Source: DASXRA01 sp036558905 (GTDB lineage Bacteria > Actinomycetota > Actinomycetes > Mycobacteriales > Jatrophihabitantaceae). From it: DNA of 64,000 nt. The translations under genes were made by a program, and so were the position numbers. How positions within the stretch are numbered: position 1 is the stretch's first letter; every line of letters starts with the position of its first letter. The stretch lies in assembly GCA_036558905.1 (NCBI GenBank), contig DATBER010000083.1:1-64000 (forward strand). The letters are read 5' to 3'. Positions 34,524-42,741 of the stretch are shown here, one piece after another. Below the pieces are notes generated by a model that saw only the letters and a list, made by a program, of their open reading frames with translations, did no database searches and was not told the DNA's origin.

Positions 34524-35416
34524 GGCACGACGCCCAGTTCGGTCAGCGTGCGGGCCAGCTCGTCGCGCATCGGGTCGGGCAACGTCGACCCGGGTGAAGC
34601 CAGATACCCCTCGCAGATTCCCGCGACCGACAGCGCCGCCTTCCAGCCCGCGGGCGCCGGGCCGCGCCGGCAGGCCGTGACCACGCGGAACAGCCGGGCC
34701 TGCTCGCGGCGGGCAGTGGCCAGATCACCGCTCGTGAACGCCCGGTAGACGGCGGTGGCCAGCCCGGGCACCAGGTTGACGCTGGCGGCGATCTCGCCAT
34801 CGGCCCCGGCGGCGAGGCTCGCGGCCAGCAGCGTGTCGGTGCCGGTGAAGACACCGAACGAGGCGTCGGACGTGGCGAACACGACGCCTTGCAGATACTC
34901 CATGTCGCGACTGCTGTCCTTGATACCGATGACGCTGCGGTGTTCGGCCAGCCGCCCGACGACATCAATAGCGATCCGGACGCCGGTGTATGCCGGGATG
35001 TTGTACAGCACGAGCGGCAGCGGCGAGCGCTCGGCGAGCCCGTCGAAGAAGCGCAGCACGTCGTCGTCGGAGAGGGGATACCCGGACTGCGGCGAGACCA
35101 AAGCCGCGTCCGCGCCGGCATCGGCCAGCTCGGCCAGCTCGGCCAGCCCGCCGGCGACGTCGAACAGTGGCGCTCCGGCGATGACGGGCCGGTCGTCGGG
35201 CACGAGCGAGCGAACCCGCCGCACGACATCCAGCCGCTGCTCTCGGGTCAGCCGCGCGCCCTCGCCGGTCGACCCGACCGGGCTGATCCCGTCGGCTCCG
35301 CCGGCGATGACGTGCGCGACGAGGCGTTCCAGGCCGGCGCCGTCGAGGGCGCCCTCCGCGTCGAATGGCGTGGCCAGTGCGGCATAGACGCCGGCCGGAA
35401 GCAACTGCGTCGCCAT
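34520..35416 (-). CDS. DapA-family 2-keto-3-deoxy-sugar-acid aldolase
   Basis: A 298-residue class I aldolase. Schiff-base Lys166 (VIGIKDSS), Tyr138 (VLYNIPAYTG) and the carboxylate-binding GSTGEG (48-53) are in place. The lysine biosynthesis enzyme dihydrodipicolinate synthase has the same fold, but a catabolic operon with lactonase and dehydratase indicates a KDG/KDGal-type aldolase that gives pyruvate and an aldehyde. No KDG kinase is seen, so the route looks non-phosphorylative. The start at 35416 has AAAGGAGGG upstream; the longer frame is not used. A GGTCAGACC core lies between this ribosome binding site and the ATG. Confidence 0.82.
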   Translation of the reverse strand: MATQLLPAGVYAALATPFDAEGALDGAGLERLVAHVIAGGADGISPVGSTGEGARLTREQRLDVVRRVRSLVPDDRPVIAGAPLFDVAGGLAELAELADAGADAALVSPQSGYPLSDDDVLRFFDGLAERSPLPLVLYNIPAYTGVRIAIDVVGRLAEHRSVIGIKDSSRDMEYLQGVVFATSDASFGVFTGTDTLLAASLAAGADGEIAASVNLVPGLATAVYRAFTSGDLATARREQARLFRVVTACRRGPAPAGWKAALSVAGICEGYLASPGSTLPDPMRDELARTLTELGVVP

Positions 35417-35425
35417 GGTCTGACC
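35417..35425. promoter_or_regulatory. GGT-N3-ACC core between RBS and ATG of the aldolase gene
   Basis: On the minus strand GGTCAGACC directly precedes the ATG of the aldolase gene, between AAAGGAGG and the start. Its core equals the one at 1536. No good promoter was found upstream, so a role in repression by GntR is possible but unproven. Confidence 0.35.
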
Positions 35426-35522
35426 CTCCTTTGTGAACGTGGGAATCCCCGCCGGACAGAGCTCTGGCAACGGTCCGCGACCGGCAGGATTCGGGGCTGC
35501 CGCCGAGGCGTGCGATCGCTGG

Positions 35523-35551
35523 TTGACATCTGTGGGTCGACGCGAAAGAGT
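35523..35551 (+). promoter_or_regulatory. promoter of the ABC importer operon
   Basis: TTGACA (35523-35528), 17-base spacer and AAGAGT (35546-35551). The leader to the ATG at 35591 would be about 30 bases. Confidence 0.6.
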
Positions 35552-35562
35552 ACCAGAGACCA

Positions 35563-35576
35563 GAGGTCATACCACC
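35563..35576 (+). promoter_or_regulatory. putative GntR operator (regulon site D)
   Basis: GAGGTCATACCACC differs from the best site at one position. The core (35565-35573) begins 14 bases after the -10 and abuts the GGAGG ribosome binding site (35578-35582), so binding would block transcription and lie next to the translation start. Confidence 0.65.
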
Positions 35577-35590
35577 TGGAGGACACCGTC

Positions 35591-36955
35591 ATGCGGAGCT
35601 GCGGTCGATCCGAAGCCATCGACGCGTCGACGCGCCACCCAAGTCGAATAGGTGCCGGGGGAGCGCGGCGTCACGCGCGAACACTCGTCCTCGCCTGCGC
35701 CGCCGTCAGCTTGCTGGTCGTCTCGGCCTGCAGCAGCTCGGGCGGCAGCGGAACGCAGAACGGCAAGCAGGTCGTGACGTTCGCGAACTGGGCGGACGCC
35801 GAGCAGAACACCCAGCCCGGCATCGAGGCGATGATCAAGGAGTTCGAGAAGGAGAACCCCAACATCACCGTCAAGAGCCTGCCGATCTCCTACACCGACA
35901 TCGAGCATCAACTTGTCCTGCAGGTGCAGTCCGGCAACACGCCGGACGTTGCCGAGCTGCAGGGCAACTACACGTTCAGCCTCCAGGCGACGGGCGCTCT
36001 GCAGTCGCTGGACAGCTACGCCAACGGGTCGTACCAGCAGTCCGTGATCCCGCAGGAACTGCAGCTCGGCAACATCGACGGCCAGCTCGTGGCCATTCCG
36101 TGGACAGTCGCGCCGTTCGCCCTCTGGTACAACAAGAAGGTCATGGCCCAGGCCGGACTGGACCCCAAGCCGCCCGCCACGTGGGACGAGCTGCTGACCG
36201 ACCTCGCCGCTATTCACCAGAAGGCGCCGAAGATCATCGCGTTCGGCACCGACAGCACGAACCGCACCTACGGCCTGGACCAGAACTGGCCGGTAATGAA
36301 AAGCTTCGGCGGCGTGCCGTTCGACGGCAAGGACCCCAGTGCCGACACACAGGCCATGAAGGACTACCTGAACTTCATGCGGACGGTCGCCAGCAAGGGC
36401 TACACGCCACCGAACAAGAAGGGTGGCTTCTTCCGCCAGCCGGCCGCTTCCGACCAGGTAGCGTTCACGATCGACGGGCCGTACGTGAAGGGCGTCGTCC
36501 AGTCCACGAGCCACGTGAGCGACGCGCAGTTCTACCAGACCTGGGGAATCGCGCCGCTGCCGAGTGGTTCGGACGGCAAGCACTACAGCGCGCCGACTGA
36601 TCACCAGCTGGTGATGTTCAGCAAGGCGAAGAACAAGGACGCCGCCTGGAAGTTCATGCAGTTCCTGTCGACGTCGGACTACGCGATACAGAACTACACC
36701 TTGAAGTACGAGAACTCGCTGCCGCCGCTGCAGACACCGACCGGCGAGATCGCCAAGGAGCTGGACAACCCGATCAGCCAGGCGTTCAAGACGGACGTGA
36801 TCCCGACCGTGATCCGGCCGAACTGGGGTACCGCCTACGACAACGCGTACTCCGACGTCATGACCGGCGTCCAGAGCGCCATGACCAGTTCGTCGTCGAT
36901 CGACTCGATCGCCTCACACATCTCGTCGGCCCTGAAGAACGACCTGGGCGGTTGA
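35591..36955 (+). CDS. sugar ABC transporter substrate-binding lipoprotein
   Basis: A 454-residue extracellular solute-binding protein of the MalE-like class. An arginine-rich n-region and hydrophobic core end in the lipobox VSAC (about residues 44-47), so it should be lipid-anchored on the outer face of the membrane. The mature protein has the family pattern VTFANWADAEQNTQPGIEAM, then IPWTVAPFALWYNKKV and a tryptophan-rich C-lobe. Ligands of this class are mono- and oligosaccharides or glycosylglycerols; the sulfoquinovosyl-glycerol binding protein SmoF is of this class too. ATG with GGAGG eight bases upstream; the longer open frame is ignored. First gene of a six-gene operon. Confidence 0.87.
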   Translation: MRSCGRSEAIDASTRHPSRIGAGGARRHARTLVLACAAVSLLVVSACSSSGGSGTQNGKQVVTFANWADAEQNTQPGIEAMIKEFEKENPNITVKSLPISYTDIEHQLVLQVQSGNTPDVAELQGNYTFSLQATGALQSLDSYANGSYQQSVIPQELQLGNIDGQLVAIPWTVAPFALWYNKKVMAQAGLDPKPPATWDELLTDLAAIHQKAPKIIAFGTDSTNRTYGLDQNWPVMKSFGGVPFDGKDPSADTQAMKDYLNFMRTVASKGYTPPNKKGGFFRQPAASDQVAFTIDGPYVKGVVQSTSHVSDAQFYQTWGIAPLPSGSDGKHYSAPTDHQLVMFSKAKNKDAAWKFMQFLSTSDYAIQNYTLKYENSLPPLQTPTGEIAKELDNPISQAFKTDVIPTVIRPNWGTAYDNAYSDVMTGVQSAMTSSSSIDSIASHISSALKNDLGG

Positions 36956-36962
36956 TGCCCGG

Positions 36963-37874
36963 ATGACGTCCGCGGCAACGACAGCACGGGTGCCTCGGCG
37001 GCGATGGCGCCGGGGCACCCGCTGGTTCGACTGGATGACGCTGCCCGCACTGCTCATCCTGGCGCTGGTCATCGGCTATCCGATCGTGCGGGCGGTCATC
37101 ATCTCCTTCTACCACTACCCGCTGCTCAATCCGCAACACAACTTCATCGGCGCCGACAACTACCGCCGGCTGGTCGACGACCCGGTGTTCTGGCAGTCGC
37201 TTCAGAACACCGCGATCTACACCGGGGTGTCGGTCGTCGGCGCGATGCTGATGGGCCTCGTGCTGGCGCTCGCCACCGAGAACCTGCAGGGACCCTGGCG
37301 GTTCTTCCGGGGGGTGCTGCTCACTCCGTGGGCGGTGCCGGTCATCGTCGTCGCGTTCTTGTTCCAGTTCATGTTCGAGGACACCGGCGGCATCACCAAC
37401 GACCTGCTCCTGAGGCTGCACATCATCGACTCGGCGATCCCGTGGCTGAGCTCGTCGCAGTGGTCGCTGGCCGCGGTGATCATCGCGAACATCTGGTCGC
37501 AGGCGCCGTTCTTCCTGTTGATCTTCACCGCCGCGTTGGGCGGTGTCCCCGTCGAGGTCACCGAGGCGGCACGCATCGACCGGGCCAGCACCTGGTCGAT
37601 GATCGCGCTGATCAAGCTGCCCTATCTGCGCAGCGCAGCCGTCGTGGGCGCGCTACTCATGATCATCCAGAACTTCAACAACTTCCCGCTGATCTGGGCG
37701 ATGACCGAGGGCGGGCCGGCCTACAGTTCGACCACGCTGGTCATCTACGTGTATCGGCTGGCGTTCACCAGCTTCAACCTCGGTTACGCATCGGCCATCG
37801 GCGTCGTCTGGCTGGTCCTGCTTCTGATGATCTCCGCGGCGTTCATCCGGGTACTGCGGGGGAAGACCTCATGA
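36963..37874 (+). CDS. sugar ABC transporter permease (MalF-type)
   Basis: A 303-residue inner-membrane permease with about six transmembrane helices. The cytoplasmic coupling loop is VEVTEAARIDRASTWSMIALIKLP (positions about 196-219), the EAA motif that contacts the ATPase. It forms a heterodimer with the next protein and takes sugar from the lipoprotein encoded upstream. It begins seven bases after the lipoprotein stop and overlaps the next gene by 4 bases. Confidence 0.9.
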   Translation: MTSAATTARVPRRRWRRGTRWFDWMTLPALLILALVIGYPIVRAVIISFYHYPLLNPQHNFIGADNYRRLVDDPVFWQSLQNTAIYTGVSVVGAMLMGLVLALATENLQGPWRFFRGVLLTPWAVPVIVVAFLFQFMFEDTGGITNDLLLRLHIIDSAIPWLSSSQWSLAAVIIANIWSQAPFFLLIFTAALGGVPVEVTEAARIDRASTWSMIALIKLPYLRSAAVVGALLMIIQNFNNFPLIWAMTEGGPAYSSTTLVIYVYRLAFTSFNLGYASAIGVVWLVLLLMISAAFIRVLRGKTS

Positions 37875-38770
37875 GCGTGACACTGACTCCGGCACCTCCG
37901 ACCGAGACGACCGTCGAGGCGGCCCCGCCGCGGCGCAAGTGGCCGATCGGCCGATCCGTCGTGATCGTGATCGTCGCCCTCTTCCTGGTGTGGACGCTCT
38001 GGCCGATCTACTGGATGGTGTCCACATCGCTCAAGCCGGCCAAGGAGGCGACCAACCTCAACCCGACGATCTGGCCGCATACCCTGACCGGTGCGAACTA
38101 CCGCGAGCTGTTCGGCAGCTCATTGCCGTTCGGCAACTACCTCGTCAACAGCATCGTCACCGCGCTGATATCGGCCGTGGTGGCCGTCGTGATATCGACC
38201 CTGGCCGGCTACAGCTTCTCCCGTGGGGGCTACAAGCTGAACGGCACGACGAGCATCGTCGTGCTGGCCACCCAGATGCTGCCCCTGGTCGTGCTGATCG
38301 GTCCGCTGTACCTGCTGCTGCTCAAGGCCCACCTGCTCAACACCTACCTCGGCCTGGTCATCGGCTACACGTCGTTCGCCATCCCGTTCGGTGCCTGGAT
38401 GATGAAGGGCTTCATCGACGGCATCCCGCGCGAGATCGAGGAGGCGGCGCGGGTCGACGGGTATTCCCGGCTGGGCATCCTGGTGCGGGTGGTTGTGCCG
38501 ATGTCGGTGCCGGGGCTGGTCACGACAGCGGTGTTCGTGTTCATGAACACCTGGAACAACCTGCTGTACCCGCTCACCCTGGTCACGTCCAACACCAAGC
38601 AGACTCTGCCGCCGGGCCTGCAGCAGAGCTTCAGCGGCACGTTCAAGACGGATTACGGCGGCCTGATGGCGGCGTCGCTGATCACCAGCCTGCCGCTCAT
38701 CATCGCCTTCTTCCTGGTGCAGCGTTCTATGGTTCGGGGTATGACTGCCGGCGCACTGGCGGGTACGTGA
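37871..38770 (+). CDS. sugar ABC transporter permease (MalG-type)
   Basis: A 299-residue partner permease. A proline-rich cytoplasmic N-terminus precedes six predicted helices; the EAA loop is IPREIEEAARVDGYS, typical of MalG proteins. The ATG overlaps the stop of the MalF-type gene (ATGA). The pair plus the ATPase at 39592 make a complete importer, although an SDR gene separates them. Confidence 0.9.
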   Translation: MSVTLTPAPPTETTVEAAPPRRKWPIGRSVVIVIVALFLVWTLWPIYWMVSTSLKPAKEATNLNPTIWPHTLTGANYRELFGSSLPFGNYLVNSIVTALISAVVAVVISTLAGYSFSRGGYKLNGTTSIVVLATQMLPLVVLIGPLYLLLLKAHLLNTYLGLVIGYTSFAIPFGAWMMKGFIDGIPREIEEAARVDGYSRLGILVRVVVPMSVPGLVTTAVFVFMNTWNNLLYPLTLVTSNTKQTLPPGLQQSFSGTFKTDYGGLMAASLITSLPLIIAFFLVQRSMVRGMTAGALAGT

Positions 38771-38773
38771 GCC

Positions 38774-39592
38774 ATGAGCTCGTCAGCTGAAGGGACCTTC
38801 ACCGGGCGGATCGCCGTCGTGACCGGCGCGGCCCAGGGCATCGGCCGGGCCGTGGCCGACCGCCTGGCCGACGGCGGCGCAACGGTCGCGGTCGTCGACG
38901 TCGACGAGGCAGCCGGAAAGGCTGCGGTCGAGGCGTTGACCGAGCGCGGCCGGCCCGCGTCGTTCGAGGCGGTCGACCTGGCCGACCCCGACGCGTGCGA
39001 GACCGTCGTCGGACGGGTGCTCGCGCGATGGGGCCGGGTGGACGTCCTGGTCAACAACGCCGCCTGGCTCGGCCAGCGCACACCGTTCCTGCAGGCCACC
39101 GTGGCCGACCTGCACCGGGTGATGGACGTGAACCTGACCGCGGCGTTCGTCCTCGGACGCGACGCCGCCCGCGACATGGCCGGCCGCGGCCACGGGGCGA
39201 TCGTCAATCTGACGAGCATCCAGCAGGAACTGCCGGTCGCCACCCACGCCGCCTACGTGGCGAGCAAAGGTGCCATTTCGGCGCTGACCCGAGCGATGGC
39301 GGTCGAGCTGTCGCCGCTGGGCATCCGGGTCAACGCAGTCGCGCCGGGGGTCATCGACACGCCGTCCATGGACGAGACGCTCGACGCCGTCGGGTCGGCG
39401 AGCACCGGGCCCGCCACGCTGTTCGGCCGCTACGGCCGGCCGGCCGAGGTGGCCGAGGTCGTCGCCTTCCTGGCGAGCGATCAGGCCACGTTCGTCACCG
39501 GCGCGGTCCTGCACGTCGACGGCGGCCGCAGCCTGAGCCGCCTGCCGGACCCGCTAGCCCAGCCGCCTGTACTCCCGAGGAGACCACTCTGA
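38774..39592 (+). CDS. SDR-family sugar dehydrogenase
   Basis: A 272-residue short-chain dehydrogenase with TGAAQGIG (17-24), NNAA (94-97), Ser148 and the catalytic Tyr161/Lys165 pair (YVASK). An aspartate at the end of strand 2 (VVDVDE) favours NAD+. Within a sugar import operon it probably oxidises the imported aldose to the lactone opened by the SMP-30 protein. Galactose dehydrogenase, sulfoquinovose dehydrogenase of the sulfo-ED route and fucose dehydrogenase are all SDRs, so the exact sugar is open. Its TGA shares a base with the ATG of the ATPase gene. Confidence 0.82.
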   Translation: MSSSAEGTFTGRIAVVTGAAQGIGRAVADRLADGGATVAVVDVDEAAGKAAVEALTERGRPASFEAVDLADPDACETVVGRVLARWGRVDVLVNNAAWLGQRTPFLQATVADLHRVMDVNLTAAFVLGRDAARDMAGRGHGAIVNLTSIQQELPVATHAAYVASKGAISALTRAMAVELSPLGIRVNAVAPGVIDTPSMDETLDAVGSASTGPATLFGRYGRPAEVAEVVAFLASDQATFVTGAVLHVDGGRSLSRLPDPLAQPPVLPRRPL

Positions 39593-40689
39593 TGGCCAGC
39601 ATCACGCTCAAGGGCGTGGCGAAGCGATACGGCGACGTCGACGCGCTGCAGGAGACCGACCTCGAGATCGACGACCACGAATTCCTCGTGCTGGTCGGGC
39701 CTTCCGGGTCGGGCAAGACGACGCTGCTGCGCGTCATCGCCGGCCTCGAGCCCCTGACCCGCGGCGAGCTGTACTTCGGTGGCCGGCTGGTCAACGACAT
39801 CGACGTGGGCGACCGCGACATCGCGATGGTGTTCCAGAACTACGGGCTCTACCCGCACATGTCGGTCTACGGCAATCTCGCCTTCGGACTGCGCCGCCGC
39901 AAGATGGCCAAGCGCCAGATCGACGCGAAGGTGCGCGACAGCGCCCGGATGCTCGGCATCGAGCACCTGCTCAGCCGCCGCCCCAAGCAACTGTCCGGCG
40001 GCCAGCGCCAGCGCGTGGCGCTCGGCCGGGCGATCGTCCGCGACCCGGCGGTGTTCCTGCTCGACGAGCCGCTGTCCAACCTCGACGCCCACCTTCGCGT
40101 GCAGATGCGCACCGAGATCCTCAAGGTGCACCGAACCGTCACTGCCACCGCTGTCTACGTCACGCACGACCAGATCGAGGCGATGACCATGGGCGACCGC
40201 ATCGCGGTGATGAGCGACGGCGTCGTCCAGCAACTCGGCACGCCCGACGAGCTGTATGACCGGCCGGTCAACCGGTTCGTGGCCGGCTTCATCGGCACGC
40301 CGGCGATGGGCTTCCTGCCGTGCGCGCGTACCGGAGCCGACGACGGCCGCGCGTTGAAGGGGACGGGCGTACGGACCACTCTGTCGGCACGACGGGCGGC
40401 CACCCTGGCCGGCGATCAGCAGCAGTTCGTCGTCGGCGTGCGGCCCGAACACCTAGAACCGATCAGCGAGTCCGCTGCCGAGACGGCGACATCGGTCGTC
40501 CACGGGGTGGTCGAACTGGTCGAGCCGCTCGGGTCCGAGCAGCACGTCGTCGTCAACGTCGGCGACGACATGATCACGGCCAAGCTGGCCCGCCAGCAGC
40601 GGTTCGAGCGCGGGGAGAAGGCGGCGTTCACGTTCGACGAGGCCAACCTGCACGTGTTCGACCCCGAGTCCGGCCGCGCTTTCCGCTGA
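39592..40689 (+). CDS. sugar ABC transporter ATP-binding protein (MsmK/UgpC type)
   Basis: A 365-residue ATPase. Walker A is GPSGSGKTT, the Q-loop is VFQNYGLYPHMSV, the signature is LSGGQRQRVALGRA, Walker B is VFLLDEPLSNLDA and the switch histidine is in VTHDQ. A C-terminal TOBE-like regulatory domain (about 240-365) marks the carbohydrate uptake class 1 group, in which one ATPase can serve several importers. TGATG overlap with the SDR stop. Confidence 0.92.
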   Translation: MASITLKGVAKRYGDVDALQETDLEIDDHEFLVLVGPSGSGKTTLLRVIAGLEPLTRGELYFGGRLVNDIDVGDRDIAMVFQNYGLYPHMSVYGNLAFGLRRRKMAKRQIDAKVRDSARMLGIEHLLSRRPKQLSGGQRQRVALGRAIVRDPAVFLLDEPLSNLDAHLRVQMRTEILKVHRTVTATAVYVTHDQIEAMTMGDRIAVMSDGVVQQLGTPDELYDRPVNRFVAGFIGTPAMGFLPCARTGADDGRALKGTGVRTTLSARRAATLAGDQQQFVVGVRPEHLEPISESAAETATSVVHGVVELVEPLGSEQHVVVNVGDDMITAKLARQQRFERGEKAAFTFDEANLHVFDPESGRAFR

Positions 40690-41855
40690 TGGCCCGCATC
40701 GCCGACATCACGGCCTACCGGGTACCTCCGCGGTGGATCTTCGTGCGGGTTCGCACCGACGACGGTCGCCTCGGCTGGGGCGAGGCCATCGTGCCCAAGC
40801 GCGCGGCGGCCGTTCTCGGTGCGATCGACGACCTGGCCGGCAACGTCACCGGTGAGGACGCCGGGCGGGTCGAGGAACTGTGGCAGCGCATGCGGCTGGG
40901 CGGCTTCTTCCGTGACGGCCCGGTTCTGTGTACCGCGGCCGCGGCGATCGAGCACGCCCTGTGGGACATCAAGGCCCGCGGGTACGGCGCCCCGGTGTAC
41001 GACCTGCTGGGGGGAGCGGTGCGGGAAACGGTGCGCCTGTACGCCTGGGTGGGCGGCGACCGACCCGACGACGTCGTCGCCCAGGTGAAGGTGCGACTCG
41101 ATCAGGGGTTCAGCGCCGTCAAGATGAACGCCACCGCCGAGCTCGACCTGCTGGACCGATCCGCTCGGGTGGACGAGGTCGTCGCCCGCGTCGCTGCGGT
41201 GCGAGAGGCCTACGGCGACTCCGTCGACATCGCCTTGGACTGCCACGGCCGGGTGCATCGCGCGATGGCCAAGGCGCTTCTGCGCGAGCTGGAGCAGTTC
41301 AACCTGCTCTGGCTGGAGGAGCCGCTGCCTCCCGGCCACGACGACCTGCTGCCCGTCCTGGCCGCCGTGGCCGGGCGCACGCCGATCGCGACCGGCGAGC
41401 GCGTGCTGACCCGGGCCGACTTCGCCCGGCTGCTCGAGAGTCGCGCCGTCGACGTCATCCAGCCCGACGTGTCCCTCACCGGGCTGTTCGAGCTGGAGAA
41501 GCTGTGCCGGATGGCTGAGGCCTACGACGTGGCCGTCGCCCCGCACTGCCCGAACGGACCGATCTCGCTGGCCGCGTCGCTGCAGGTGGCCTGCTGCGCC
41601 GGCAACGTCGTCATCCAGGAGCAGAGCGTCGGCCTGCACTATCACGGCGGGTACGCCGGGCTGCCCGAAGGCGAGATGTTCGACTACCTGCGCGACCCGG
41701 CGCCGCTCACGCCGCGCGACGGCCATCTCGCCCGGCCGGACGGCCCCGGACTGGGCATCGACGTCGACCAGGACGCCGTCGAGGCCCGGCGCACCGACTG
41801 GCAGCTGCCCGACCCGGTGTGGCGGCTCACGGACGGGCGGCTGGCCGAGTGGTGA
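40689..41855 (+). CDS. dgoD: D-galactonate dehydratase-type enolase superfamily enzyme
   Basis: A 388-residue enzyme of the mandelate racemase subgroup. Metal ligands Asp184 (DCHGR), Glu210 (LEEPL) and Glu237 (TGERV), and catalytic His186 and His286 (APHCPNGP), fall within one or two residues of their places in E. coli DgoD; the ending IQEQSVGLHYH is also DgoD-like. It dehydrates D-galactonate to 2-keto-3-deoxygalactonate, which the DapA-family aldolase could cleave. It would process galactose released by the GH27 and GH2 enzymes. Start overlaps the ATPase stop by one base. Other aldonates such as arabinonate remain possible. Confidence 0.82.
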   Translation: MARIADITAYRVPPRWIFVRVRTDDGRLGWGEAIVPKRAAAVLGAIDDLAGNVTGEDAGRVEELWQRMRLGGFFRDGPVLCTAAAAIEHALWDIKARGYGAPVYDLLGGAVRETVRLYAWVGGDRPDDVVAQVKVRLDQGFSAVKMNATAELDLLDRSARVDEVVARVAAVREAYGDSVDIALDCHGRVHRAMAKALLRELEQFNLLWLEEPLPPGHDDLLPVLAAVAGRTPIATGERVLTRADFARLLESRAVDVIQPDVSLTGLFELEKLCRMAEAYDVAVAPHCPNGPISLAASLQVACCAGNVVIQEQSVGLHYHGGYAGLPEGEMFDYLRDPAPLTPRDGHLARPDGPGLGIDVDQDAVEARRTDWQLPDPVWRLTDGRLAEW

Positions 41856-41909
41856 CGGGGCCGGGGTGGTCGGCCAGGGCGTGTGGGTGACGGGCTCGGC
41901 AGCCAGCGC

Positions 41910-42671
41910 TCAGCGGGCCGCCTCGACCAGCGACCGGTGAATGCCCTGCGCGGCCACCTGTAGGGCGGTGACCAGCCGGGGGCGGTCGCGGCCGAGCTGG
42001 GCCACGACGATGCCCAGCGCCGCGACGACGTCGTCCTGCGTCCCGCGCACCGGCACCGCCACCGAGCAGGCGCCCAGCGACATCTCCTCGCTGGTCTGGG
42101 CGAAGCCGTCGTGGCGGGCCCGCGCGAGTTGCTGGCGCAGCCGGCCGGGCTGGGTGATCGTGAACGGCGTGATCCGTTCCAGGTCGGCCAGCACCGCCTG
42201 CTGCACGTCGTCGGGGGCATGGGCCAGCAGCATCTTGCCGACCCCGGTGGCGTGCATGGGCAGTCGCGAGCCGGTCCGGCTCACGATCGGCACCGACGCG
42301 TGCCCGGACACCCGGTCGATGTACAGCACCCGCGGCCCGTCGCGCACCGCGAGGTGCACCGTGGCCAGCGTGGCGCCGTACAGGTCCTGCAGGAACGGTG
42401 AGGCGATCTCGCGCAGCCCGCTCTGCACCGGCGCCAGCAGGCCCAGGTCCCAGGTCTTCGGGCCGACCACGTACCGCCCGTCGGGCAGCCGGGCCAGCAT
42501 GCCGCCGGCGGTCAGCTCGGCCACCAGCCGGTGCGTGGTCGGCAGGCTCAGGCCGGCGCGCTCGGCCAGCTCGGTCAGCCGCAGTTCCCGATGCCGGCGG
42601 TCGAAGGCGGCGAAGATCGCCAGCACCCGGGCCGTGACGCTGCGCCCCGCGTCCGCGCTGTTGCCCGCCAT
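41910..42671 (-). CDS. IclR-family regulator (PcaR-like position)
   Basis: A 253-residue regulator with an N-terminal winged helix (about 8-70; LRLTELAERAGLSLPTTHRL) and a C-terminal IclR ligand domain (about 85-250; LPMHATGVGKMLLAH, then GFAQTSEEMSLG). The ATG at 42671 has AAAGGA upstream and was preferred to a longer frame. It is divergent from the protocatechuate operon with only 70 bases between, so it very likely controls that operon, as PcaR, PcaU and PcaQ-like regulators do elsewhere. It is convergent with dgoD. Confidence 0.87.
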   Translation of the reverse strand: MAGNSADAGRSVTARVLAIFAAFDRRHRELRLTELAERAGLSLPTTHRLVAELTAGGMLARLPDGRYVVGPKTWDLGLLAPVQSGLREIASPFLQDLYGATLATVHLAVRDGPRVLYIDRVSGHASVPIVSRTGSRLPMHATGVGKMLLAHAPDDVQQAVLADLERITPFTITQPGRLRQQLARARHDGFAQTSEEMSLGACSVAVPVRGTQDDVVAALGIVVAQLGRDRPRLVTALQVAAQGIHRSLVEAAR

Positions 42672-42741
42672 CCGGTCATTCCTTTCACTCAGCGGAAGTC
42701 GAGTATCGCGGGCCGGGGCCGGCCTGACTACCGTCGGGACC

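Noticed and set aside
34520..35416. Lysine-biosynthetic dihydrodipicolinate synthase
   Set aside because: The gene is coupled to a sugar lactonase and sugar-acid dehydratase, so a catabolic aldolase of the same family is far more likely.
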